Part shown: positions 1 to 6,116 of the stretch, in pieces
How positions within the stretch are numbered: the stretch's first letter is position 1
Layout of the letters: every line of letters begins with the position of its first letter
Source: Pseudomonadota bacterium
GTDB taxonomy: Bacteria; Pseudomonadota; Gammaproteobacteria; CAMYNG01
Reading direction: 5' to 3'
Length of the DNA stretch: 7,884 nt
NCBI GenBank assembly: GCA_020347585.1
Contig: CP070733.1
Span: forward strand, 925,599-933,482
The notes under the pieces: model-generated
The model's input: only the letters and a program-made list of their open reading frames with translations
Told to the model about the DNA's origin: nothing
The model's database searches: none
Translations under genes and position numbers: made by a program

Positions 1-134
1 CGATCGATCGTGAGGGGCGCGACTACTTGCCGTATCTGTTCGGTCCCGGCAGGTTCCTGGTATTTTCGCAGGTGGAGGGTCTACCCGAACTGCTGCCCCG
101 GCTATATGCGCGGCTCACCGGGCTGACAAGGTAA
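1..134 (+). CDS. C-terminal end of a VWA-domain protein, NorD/CbbO type (partial)
   Basis: The reading frame is open from base 3 and ends at TAA 132-134, giving the last 43 residues of a protein whose start lies outside the window. The tail contains the pattern D-R-E-x-x-x-Y-L-P-x-x-F-G, then a short strand, then L-P-E-L-L-P-x-L-Y-x-x-L-T. From memory this is how the VWA domain ends in NorD (nitric oxide reductase activation) and CbbO (Rubisco activase partner) proteins. In those families the VWA protein acts with a MoxR-type AAA+ ATPase (NorQ/CbbQ) to insert cofactors or remodel a target enzyme. The metal-binding MIDAS residues would lie upstream and cannot be seen, so NorD and CbbO cannot be told apart here. 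The hydrolase gene starts 61 bases downstream on the same strand. Confidence 0.6.
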   Translation, partial: IDREGRDYLPYLFGPGRFLVFSQVEGLPELLPRLYARLTGLTR

Positions 135-195
135 CGCGCGCGATTTGTTGCCGCGTGGCCATGGCGGCGCGGGCGATGTCGGTACTTGCCCTGCC

Positions 196-1215
196 ATGAT
201 TCGACATTCACCACAAACTCATGTAAGCCGGCTGCGGCGCTCGCGGCGGCTGGCCGGGGTGCTGCTGATCGCCGTGGGCGTGCTTGCGCTGGTCGGTACT
301 GCCTTGCTGTTCGTTCAGGTGATTCCCGACCCGGCGCCCGGCTTCCTCGAACGCAAGGGCACTCTGGCGGATGTGCGCGAAACCTTCGCCGGCGTACTGG
401 GCGACACCACCTTGCATGAACTCACCCTGACTGCCTCGAGCGGTCTACAGGTCGACCTGTCGGTGCGCGTGCCGCGGCCTGTGACGGGTCCGCAACCACT
501 GGTGCTGCTGTTGGGCGGCAAGCGCACCGGGCGCGATGCGGTGCGCCTGGCACCCGATACCCGAGGTGTTGCGCTGGCGGCATTGTCTTATCCCCATTTC
601 GGCGCTGCCGATACCAATGGCGCTTCGGACGGCCTCGCATTGCTGCTCAATTTGCGCCAGATGCAGCGTGCGCTTATTGACACCACACCGGCGGTGTTGC
701 TGGCGCTGGATTACCTGTTAGCACAGCCATATGTCGATCCGCGCGGTGTCGAACTGGTTGGTGTCAGCCTAGGTGCGTTCCTGATGAGTATTCCCGGTGC
801 GTTGGATGTGCGTGCGGGACGCGTGTGGCTGGTGCACGGTGCGGGTGACCCAGACGGGGTGTTGGCGCACCTGCTCGAGCAACAGATTGCATATGCACCA
901 CTGCGCCGTGCGGTGGGCCGGCTGCTTGGCGCGTTGTTCTGTACCCATCACCTGCGTCCGGAACGCTGGGTGGGCCAAATCTCGCCACGCCCGGTCATCA
1001 TTATCAACGCGCGTGGCGATGAGGCGTTTCCGCTCGCCAGCATCGAGGCGTTGCATCGTGCGGCGCGCGAACCGGTGGAAATTATCTGGACATCTGGGCC
1101 GCATATCATGCCCGGCCGGGAGCAGGTGGTGGAGCAACTTGCGCAACTGGTGCTGGCGCGGGTGCGCGCCGATCATAATGCGCGGGTTCGCGGCGGGCGC
1201 GATGGCGGCAAGTGA
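196..1215 (+). CDS. membrane-anchored alpha/beta hydrolase, serine-triad type
   Basis: This 339-residue protein starts with a basic stretch (R and K-rich to about residue 19) followed by one hydrophobic segment at about residues 20-42, so it is probably anchored in the inner membrane with the catalytic domain outside; an uncleaved signal is also possible. The body reads as an alpha/beta hydrolase. A strand with L-V-L-L-L-G-G follows the expected oxyanion-hole position, the nucleophile elbow is G-V-S-L-G with Ser191, the acid is probably Asp275 (or Glu276) in N-A-R-G-D-E, and the base is His303 in S-G-P-H. All three triad members are in the right order and spacing. The substrate is unknown; an esterase, lipase or peptidase is possible. 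I chose ATG 196 because it directly precedes the basic and membrane segment; TTG 145 or TTG 148 would add up to 17 unremarkable residues. No strong ribosome binding site is seen. It lies between the VWA gene and the unknown gene, probably in one transcript. Confidence 0.8.
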   Translation: MIRHSPQTHVSRLRRSRRLAGVLLIAVGVLALVGTALLFVQVIPDPAPGFLERKGTLADVRETFAGVLGDTTLHELTLTASSGLQVDLSVRVPRPVTGPQPLVLLLGGKRTGRDAVRLAPDTRGVALAALSYPHFGAADTNGASDGLALLLNLRQMQRALIDTTPAVLLALDYLLAQPYVDPRGVELVGVSLGAFLMSIPGALDVRAGRVWLVHGAGDPDGVLAHLLEQQIAYAPLRRAVGRLLGALFCTHHLRPERWVGQISPRPVIIINARGDEAFPLASIEALHRAAREPVEIIWTSGPHIMPGREQVVEQLAQLVLARVRADHNARVRGGRDGGK

Positions 1216-1276
1216 ACGGGGGGACGCTTTCGGCTATGATGCGTGGGAGCCGCGCGTTTGCACCGATACAATCACC

Positions 1277-2560
1277 ATGGGTCAGTCATTTCAGCCGTTT
1301 CCCGACTGCCGGGAACCCGGGGAGCCCGCCACCGTGCGCAGCGACGAGCACGCCGCTACCCGCTACGAGAACGATGTCAGTCTGCTCCCGCAGCTCGATG
1401 ATATCCGGTGTGGTAAGGCGGTGGATGCCCTGGCACGCTTTGCCAAGGCTTACCTTGGCATGTTCCTCGAGATCGACAACAGCCTGCCACCGTGCGAGCG
1501 TGTCTATGAACTGGTCAACGATTCGCTCGGTGATGCGGTGCTGGCTGGATTCGTCGCGCTGCTGAATGACCAACGCCATTCGGGCGTGCCGCAGATTGCC
1601 GCCACGCATCTAGCGGGAGACAGTGATGCTGCCGGCTTTGTGATCCTTGCCGGTGCGGACCTCATCGCGCGGCGTTCCATCGATGAAGTGTTGGCGCTGC
1701 CCAATGCAACGCTTGAGGCAGCGCTTGCCTATTCGGTGGTCAATAACACCTATGAATCGGATCGCTGGGTGGTGCCGCTGCTGGTGGCCCGACCTGCGGT
1801 CGTTCGGGCGTCACTGGGGGCACTCTGGGATTCATTGACTTCTGCCGGCGCGTCGCACTTGCCGGCTTTGTCGCTGGTGCTGCGCGAAGCGCCGCAACTT
1901 GGCGGGCAACTGGTGTTGCCGGTGCTGCAGCGCTGGCACAACTTCGACAAGCGCACGCTCAGGTGGCTCCTGCTTGCCGCGTTGGCGCATGCGGATCGCG
2001 CGCAGCTTGCTGTGGTTGCTGCCGGGGCGTTGACGCAACAGCAATCTATGGAGCTGCGCTGCCGGCTGTACTGGTTGGCCACGGCGTTTCTTGTTGCGCC
2101 GCAGGAATACGGTGCCGCGCTGGCAGGATTTGCCGGTCGTTCCAAGGAAAAGATCTTACCGCTGCTGGATTTTTCCCTGGCGGCCATGTCGCCCAGCGAT
2201 GGTGCGCCGCAACGTCTGGCGCCGACAGCACTTGGGCAACTTATCCGTATTGTCGCCCCCAAATTTCCGCCGCAGCGCGATGGTTTTGGTGACCCGTGCG
2301 ACAACACTCTGAAGGTCTTGCGCCTGTTTTACCAGCTTGCTGAGAGTGATGGTGCAGCGCGACACAGAGTCGTTCAGGACCTGCGCGATGTGCGCGTGAT
2401 GCGTACGTGGTTTGGTGTATTGGATTATGTGGCGCAGTTACAGCGCCTACAGGCGGGCGATGCCCCATCCATGCCGGGCTTCGAGGCGTTCACCGCCAAC
2501 CTGAAGCAGGACGGGCGGCTGCTGGGCAAGCGCACCTGGTTCGATTCGCGACCGCATTAG
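1277..2560 (+). CDS. hypothetical 427-residue helical protein, possibly repeat-containing
   Basis: I do not recognise this protein with confidence. It is rich in Ala and Leu, with many amphipathic helices of 15-25 residues separated by short loops from about residue 45 to 400, which suggests an all-helical solenoid (HEAT- or TPR-like) scaffold. I see no nucleotide-binding loop, catalytic triad, metal cluster, signal peptide or convincing membrane helix. The C-terminal part (about 318-420), with A-P-K-F, a helix ending Y-Q-L-A, then D-L-R-D-V-R-V-M-x-x-W and a Q-L-Q-R-L-Q helix, faintly recalls the C-terminal helical regions of some large NACHT/STAND-type bacterial proteins; that is a memory-based impression. 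The start is uncertain: ATG 1277 is given; ATG 1202 would overlap the hydrolase gene by 14 bases; GTG 1334 has a purine-rich GGGGAG at 1319-1324 at good spacing and would remove 19 poorly structured residues. It is probably the last gene of the operon and meets the CsrA-like gene tail to tail, 26 bases apart. Confidence 0.75.
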   Translation: MGQSFQPFPDCREPGEPATVRSDEHAATRYENDVSLLPQLDDIRCGKAVDALARFAKAYLGMFLEIDNSLPPCERVYELVNDSLGDAVLAGFVALLNDQRHSGVPQIAATHLAGDSDAAGFVILAGADLIARRSIDEVLALPNATLEAALAYSVVNNTYESDRWVVPLLVARPAVVRASLGALWDSLTSAGASHLPALSLVLREAPQLGGQLVLPVLQRWHNFDKRTLRWLLLAALAHADRAQLAVVAAGALTQQQSMELRCRLYWLATAFLVAPQEYGAALAGFAGRSKEKILPLLDFSLAAMSPSDGAPQRLAPTALGQLIRIVAPKFPPQRDGFGDPCDNTLKVLRLFYQLAESDGAARHRVVQDLRDVRVMRTWFGVLDYVAQLQRLQAGDAPSMPGFEAFTANLKQDGRLLGKRTWFDSRPH

Positions 2561-2586
2561 TGCCAACGCGGCGATGCGCAAGACCG

Positions 2587-2787
2587 CTACTCGAGAAGTT
2601 CCGAGCGTGCCACCATCAGTGCGGCGGGCGCGTCGATTACGATTTTGGCACGCTTGGGGTTCCTGGTCTGGATCTTGATCAGGATCGGTCCGTCGGCGAA
2701 CAGTTCCTGAACGGTCATGTTTGGATCCACCGACCGCGCCGGAAAGATCTTCATGGATTCGCCGTCACGGCGTTCGATTACCAGCAT
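2587..2787 (-). CDS. CsrA-family RNA-binding regulator with an insertion (atypical)
   Basis: This is a 66-residue CsrA/RsmA homologue. The N-terminus M-L-V-I-E-R-R-D-G-E-S matches strand 1 of E. coli CsrA (M-L-I-L-T-R-R-V-G-E-T) residue for residue, including Arg6, Arg7, Gly9 and Glu10. Residues 35-65 align without gaps to E. coli CsrA 18-48: alternating beta residues, the A-P turn (Ala53-Pro54) and Arg61 at the position of the RNA-binding Arg44. Between these blocks there are 17 extra residues (about 16-33, P-A-R-S through A-D-G-P), placed between strands 1 and 2. The protein stops soon after the last strand, so the usual C-terminal helix is nearly absent. CsrA proteins act as dimers that bind GGA motifs in mRNA leaders and change translation or stability. 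The start ATG 2787 has GGGTGA six bases upstream. The family call is good; whether the protein still binds RNA in the usual way is not visible. It is divergent from the ASCH-tmcA pair. Confidence 0.82.
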   Translation of the reverse strand: MLVIERRDGESMKIFPARSVDPNMTVQELFADGPILIKIQTRNPKRAKIVIDAPAALMVARSELLE

Positions 2788-2863
2788 GACATCACCCGGT
2801 TGTGTGGTCTTGTTTGATTTCGGAGTGTGTCTGGAGCATAGCTGATGGGGTGGCGCAGGTTGA

Positions 2864-2899
2864 TAGGATTATTCCTAAAATTGCGTAGGAATCATCCTA
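2864..2899. promoter_or_regulatory. tandem operator-like palindromes, TAGGA-N4-TCCTA twice
   Basis: Two 14-bp palindromes lie at 2864-2877 (TAGGATTATTCCTA) and 2886-2899 (TAGGAATCATCCTA). Their starts are exactly 22 bp apart, close to two helical turns, so both would face the same side of the DNA. They are also inverted copies of each other with 13 of 14 matches (mismatch at 2870/2893) around an 8-base centre, so a transcript through them could fold into a long hairpin. The block is AT-rich in a GC-rich window and sits between the divergent CsrA-like gene (76 bases to its start) and the ASCH gene (38 bases). The half-sites resemble NarL/FixJ/LuxR-family sites; the RcsB box, TAAGAATATTCCTA, is similar. 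The binding protein is unknown. A TTGATA (2860-2865) and a TAAAAT (2876-2881) overlap the block, but I cannot pair them into a well-spaced promoter. Confidence 0.6.
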
Positions 2900-2937
2900 C
2901 AAAGCCCGAGCCAGTAACACGTTCCGGGGTGTGAGCT

Positions 2938-3276
2938 ATGAAGCAACTCAACTTTTCACCAGCGTACGAGGCGTACCTGCAGGACGGGCGCAAGACCACC
3001 ACCCTGCGTCTGGCAAATACGCAGCAACTGGCACCGGGTGACGAGGTTATGCTCACCATCGGCTGGAGCAGGGACAACGCGCGGGATTTGCATCGTGCCG
3101 TGGTGACCAAAGTTAGCCGCAAGGCATTCGGTGCGCTGGATGTTGATGATCTGTGCGGCGAATCCCCGGATTGCCGCACTCCGGAGGCCGCGCGACTGGT
3201 ACTGGGCTGCATCTATCGCACTGTCATTGACGAGCAGCATCCCGTGTTTGTCATCGGGTTTGAACATGCACCCTGA
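2938..3276 (+). CDS. ASCH-domain protein, putative N4-acetylcytidine amidohydrolase (YqfB-like)
   Basis: The whole 112-residue protein is one ASCH (PUA-like) domain. Its signature G-R-K-T-T-T-L-R (residues 17-24) followed by L-A-P-G-D (31-35) matches G-R-K-T-I-T-I-R ... T-G-D of E. coli YqfB (103 residues). YqfB is reported to hydrolyse N4-acetylcytidine to cytidine using Lys21, Thr24 and Glu74; here Lys19 and Thr22 align with the first two, and Asp78 or Glu75 lies where the acid is expected. The C-terminal strand F-V-I-G-F (residues 104-108) also matches the YqfB end. Other ASCH proteins only bind RNA or are uncharacterised, so the activity is inference, supported by the neighbour: the last 11 bases overlap the start of tmcA, the enzyme that makes N4-acetylcytidine in tRNA. 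The start ATG 2938 has GGGGTG at 2926-2931. It is the first gene after the divergent palindromes and likely shares their control. Confidence 0.82.
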   Translation: MKQLNFSPAYEAYLQDGRKTTTLRLANTQQLAPGDEVMLTIGWSRDNARDLHRAVVTKVSRKAFGALDVDDLCGESPDCRTPEAARLVLGCIYRTVIDEQHPVFVIGFEHAP

Positions 3277-5545
3277 GCCAGCGCCATCGGTGGCGATCCA
3301 TGAGGTCGCACAGAGCTTGATCGCGGCGGCGCGTGCGACGCGCCAGCGCCGCACGCTGGTGCTGGCGGGTCAGCGTGAGTGGTGCGTTGCACAGGTCCGT
3401 GTTGCGTTGCAGGTGTTCGATTCAGACGACGTGCTGTGGGTATCAGAGAATGCACCACCGGGCGCACGCGAGTTGCCCGCCGGCAAGGCGCACACCGTAC
3501 TCGGGGGTGAGGTCGATGCGGTGGTATTCGATGCCTACAGCGGCATGGACCCCGATGCGCTCGGCGCGGCGAGTGGTGCGATCCGCGGCGGTGGGCTGTT
3601 GCTGATGCTGGCGCCACCAGTTGACGAGTGGCCGCACTTCGCCGATCCGGAATACGGGCGCATAGCGGTGGCCGGTTATCGACCGGACGAGGTTACCGGT
3701 CGCCTGCTGCAGCGCATGGTGCGTGTCATTAGGTCTGCCGCGGGCGTGATGGTGGTCGAGCAGGGTCTGCGCGATGGCAGCGACTCACCGGCGATCAGCG
3801 GCGATCTCCTGCAGCCCGCAGTTGACCTGTCAGCGGTTGCGAATGTCGGCGATCAATGCCGCACCGACGATCAGCGCCGCGCAGTCGAGGCGCTGGTGAA
3901 GGTCATGACAGGGAAACGCCGTCGGCCCGTGGTGCTGACCTCGGACCGCGGTCGTGGAAAGTCGGCGGCGCTGGGAATCGCCGCAGCGCGCCTGCTGCGC
4001 GACGGCACCCGGCACATCATAGTCACCGGCCCACGCCTTGATGCTGTGACGCCCGTGTTCGAGCACGCGCATCGCCTACTGCCCGGGGCCACCGCTTCTA
4101 AGGCTGCGCTGCATTTCGGCGATGTCCGCCTGGAGTTCGTCGCGCCCGACCAGTTGCTGCTTGCACGGCCGCCGGCCGACCTGGTGCTGGTGGACGAGGC
4201 GGCCGCCGTGCCGACGCCGTTGCTCGAGCAGATCCTGGCGCGGTATTCGCGTACCGCGTTTGCGACCACTGTGCATGGATACGAGGGCACTGGCCGCGGC
4301 TTTGCCGTGCGATTTCACAAAGTGCTGGATGCGCGCACGCGTGGATGGAAGGCGCTGCGTCTGGAGACTCCGATACGCTGGGCACCGGATGATCCGCTCG
4401 AGCGTTTCGTGTTTCGTGCGTTGCTGCTCGATGCCTCAGCAGCGTCGGACGCCGCCGTTGCCGGCCTGATGCCCGAACGATATCCCGACAGCGTCACGGT
4501 GCAACGACTGGATCGCGATGCACTGGCGGCGGACGAGACTACGCTTGGCGAACTGTTCGGCCTATTGGTCCTCGCGCACTACCGCACCCGGCCCTACGAC
4601 CTGCGCTATTTGCTCGATGGCCCCAACGTGTCGGTATACGTGCTGCGCTACGATGGCCACGTGGCGGCAACTGCACTGGTGTGCAAGGAGGGCGGCTTCG
4701 GCGCCGACGCTGCACGTGCGATCCTGGAAAACCGCGCCCGCCCGCATGGCCATTTGATCCCGGAGTCGCTGGCGGCGCACGCCGGTTTTGCCGAGGCGCC
4801 ACGACTGATGTATGCGCGCGTCATGCGTATAGCGGTGCATCCGGCGGCACAGTGTCGCGGGTTGGGCACGCGCCTGCTCGAGGCTGTTATCGCCGATGCA
4901 CGGCAGGAAGGGATTGATTGCGTGGGCAGCAGTTTCGGTGCAACGCCGCAACTGCTTTCGTTCTGGGAAAAGTCGCAGCTGCTTGCTGTGCGGGTCAGCG
5001 CGAAACGCGGTGCCGCGAGCGGTGCTCACTCGGTGATCGTGTTGCGCGCGCTGAGCGACGCAGGGCGTACGTTGCATGATGCCGCGCGGCGGCGTCTTGT
5101 GTCGCATTTGCCCCACCAGTTGTCGGATCCCTTGCGCGATATCGATGCCTCGCTGGCGTTGTATCTGTTACGAGATTCTGAGCAGGCGGGTGTGCCGTCG
5201 CTCGACGATCACGACTGGCGCGAACTGCTGGCATTTGCGTTTGGTCACCGCGTATTCGCCGAATGTGTCGGCCCGATCTGGACGCTGGCTGTGACGGCGC
5301 TGAGCGATGTCACGAACCAGACTCAGCTGACCCGCGTACAGCGCGGTGCGCTGGTGATGAAGGTGCTGCAGAAACGCAGCTGGCCCGAAGTGGCAGAGCA
5401 GTTCCAACTCGCAGGGCGGGCTGCGGCGGTGGAGATATTGCGCGAGGCACTGCGCGTACTGTTACTTGCGCGTGGTGATGAGCGGGTGCAGGCGGAAGCC
5501 ACGCGCCTTGCAGCGCAGCCACCGGCACACGACGACGCGCTCTAA
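3266..5545 (+). CDS. tmcA: tRNA(Met) cytidine acetyltransferase TmcA
   Basis: TmcA uses ATP and acetyl-CoA to form N4-acetylcytidine at C34, the wobble base of elongator tRNA(Met), which keeps AUG decoding accurate. The 759-residue protein has the family order: an N-terminal domain (about 1-180), a RecD-like helicase/ATPase module, a GNAT domain and a tRNA-binding tail (about 605-759). Visible motifs are Walker A S-D-R-G-R-G-K-S with Lys232, Walker B L-V-L-V-D-E-A-A-A with Asp310 and Glu311, the typical V-H-G-Y-E-G-T-G-R-G at 336-345, and the acetyl-CoA loop Q-C-R-G-L-G-T at 529-535 after V-H-P. The tail starts with H-L-P-H-Q-L-S-D-P-L. It is longer than E. coli TmcA (671), with no frameshift or missing key residue seen. 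ATG 3266 overlaps the ASCH gene by 11 bases, implying translational coupling; the frame is open further upstream inside that gene but those codons encode nothing family-like. No promoter of its own is evident. Confidence 0.95.
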   Translation: MHPEPAPSVAIHEVAQSLIAAARATRQRRTLVLAGQREWCVAQVRVALQVFDSDDVLWVSENAPPGARELPAGKAHTVLGGEVDAVVFDAYSGMDPDALGAASGAIRGGGLLLMLAPPVDEWPHFADPEYGRIAVAGYRPDEVTGRLLQRMVRVIRSAAGVMVVEQGLRDGSDSPAISGDLLQPAVDLSAVANVGDQCRTDDQRRAVEALVKVMTGKRRRPVVLTSDRGRGKSAALGIAAARLLRDGTRHIIVTGPRLDAVTPVFEHAHRLLPGATASKAALHFGDVRLEFVAPDQLLLARPPADLVLVDEAAAVPTPLLEQILARYSRTAFATTVHGYEGTGRGFAVRFHKVLDARTRGWKALRLETPIRWAPDDPLERFVFRALLLDASAASDAAVAGLMPERYPDSVTVQRLDRDALAADETTLGELFGLLVLAHYRTRPYDLRYLLDGPNVSVYVLRYDGHVAATALVCKEGGFGADAARAILENRARPHGHLIPESLAAHAGFAEAPRLMYARVMRIAVHPAAQCRGLGTRLLEAVIADARQEGIDCVGSSFGATPQLLSFWEKSQLLAVRVSAKRGAASGAHSVIVLRALSDAGRTLHDAARRRLVSHLPHQLSDPLRDIDASLALYLLRDSEQAGVPSLDDHDWRELLAFAFGHRVFAECVGPIWTLAVTALSDVTNQTQLTRVQRGALVMKVLQKRSWPEVAEQFQLAGRAAAVEILREALRVLLLARGDERVQAEATRLAAQPPAHDDAL

Positions 5546-6036
5546 CCGTAGCGCACGGCGATGATGCAGTAGCGTGCCGTGCCACCCGGGGTGCCCACCG
5601 AGACCTCATCGCATATTGCTCGTTTGATTAACGATCTGGCCAGCGGTGAGTCGAGGCTGATATAGCCCTTGTCCGGGTCGAGTTCGTCGGGGCCGACAAT
5701 GCGGTACTCCCGCACCTCTCCAACGTCATCCTCCAGTGTGACCCAGGCACCAAAGAATACCCGCGTCAGGTCCGCTGGCGTGTCGCTGACCACGGTGAGT
5801 TCCGGCAGACGTTTTTGCAGATAACGGATCCGGCGATCGATCTCACGCAGTTCCTTCTTGCGATAAATGTACTCGGCGTTTTCGGAGCGATCACCCTCGG
5901 CGGCTGCGGCGGCCAGCGCGCGGGTCACATCGGCACGCCGCTGCCAGCGCTCCTTGAGTTCGGACTGCAGGCGCTCGTAGCCTTCGCGTGTGACGTAGGC
6001 TGAAGCTTTGGGTTTGGGTATTCGATGGCGGACCAT
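5542..6036 (-). CDS. greB: transcription elongation factor GreB
   Basis: GreB enters the RNA polymerase secondary channel and stimulates cleavage of backtracked RNA so that stalled complexes resume. The 164 residues match GreB (E. coli 158) along the full length: an N-terminal coiled coil (about 16-82) with the tip G-D-R-S-E-N-A-E-Y carrying the acidic pair Asp49 and Glu52, the helix K-K-E-L-R-E-I-D-R-R-I-R-Y-L, then the FKBP-like C-terminal domain with V-F-F-G-A-W-V, R-I-V-G-P-D-E-L and Y-I-S-L-D-S-P-L-A-R. The F-F-G-A-W and D-R-R-I-R-Y-L signatures favour GreB over GreA. The first ~12 residues are a short basic extension. ATG 6036 has only a weak ribosome binding site. Its stop codon (5542-5544) shares bases with the tmcA stop (5543-5545), so the two genes converge with a 4-base overlap and no room for a terminator between them. 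Confidence 0.96.
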   Translation of the reverse strand: MVRHRIPKPKASAYVTREGYERLQSELKERWQRRADVTRALAAAAAEGDRSENAEYIYRKKELREIDRRIRYLQKRLPELTVVSDTPADLTRVFFGAWVTLEDDVGEVREYRIVGPDELDPDKGYISLDSPLARSLIKRAICDEVSVGTPGGTARYCIIAVRYG

Positions 6037-6068
6037 GAGCGGGTATTCGCGGCAGCGGGTGTTGGCGG

Positions 6069-6077
6069 ATCATAGCA
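6069..6077 (-). promoter_or_regulatory. extended -10 promoter candidate for greB
   Basis: On the minus strand this reads TGC-TATGAT, an extended -10 element with one mismatch to TATAAT, 32 bases upstream of the greB start. A hexamer near the -35 position (TTCGGG, 17-base spacer) is poor, as is usual when the extended -10 carries recognition. A 6-bp inverted repeat, GCAGGC / GCCTGC at 6075-6080 and 6087-6092, covers the spacer; it has no T run and is not a convincing terminator for the amidohydrolase gene upstream. Start of transcription would be near 6062. Confidence 0.45.
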
Positions 6078-6116
6078 GGCTGCCGTGCCTGCCCGAATTG
6101 CCGGGAGGCCTCGGGT

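Noticed and set aside
797..1276. Upstream extension of the 427-residue protein in an open frame back to 797
   Set aside because: It lies almost wholly inside the alpha/beta hydrolase gene, and its translation is rich in Arg, Cys and Trp, as expected of an out-of-frame shadow in GC-rich DNA.
1750..2307. 185-codon open frame on the minus strand
   Set aside because: It is antisense to the helical protein gene, is Ser/Ala/Arg-rich with no domain, and has no supporting start signal.
2864..2877. Assignment of the palindrome as a true RcsB box
   Set aside because: The similarity is limited to the TAxGA...TCCTA outline; the Rcs system is mainly enterobacterial and the site could serve any NarL/FixJ/LuxR-type regulator.
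3131..3265. N-terminal extension of TmcA by 45 residues
   Set aside because: The extension runs within the ASCH gene in another frame and is unlike the start of TmcA proteins; ATG 3266 is the natural start.
6075..6092. Terminator hairpin for the amidohydrolase gene
   Set aside because: The GCAGGC/GCCTGC stem is only 6 bp, has no T run on either side, and overlaps the likely greB promoter.
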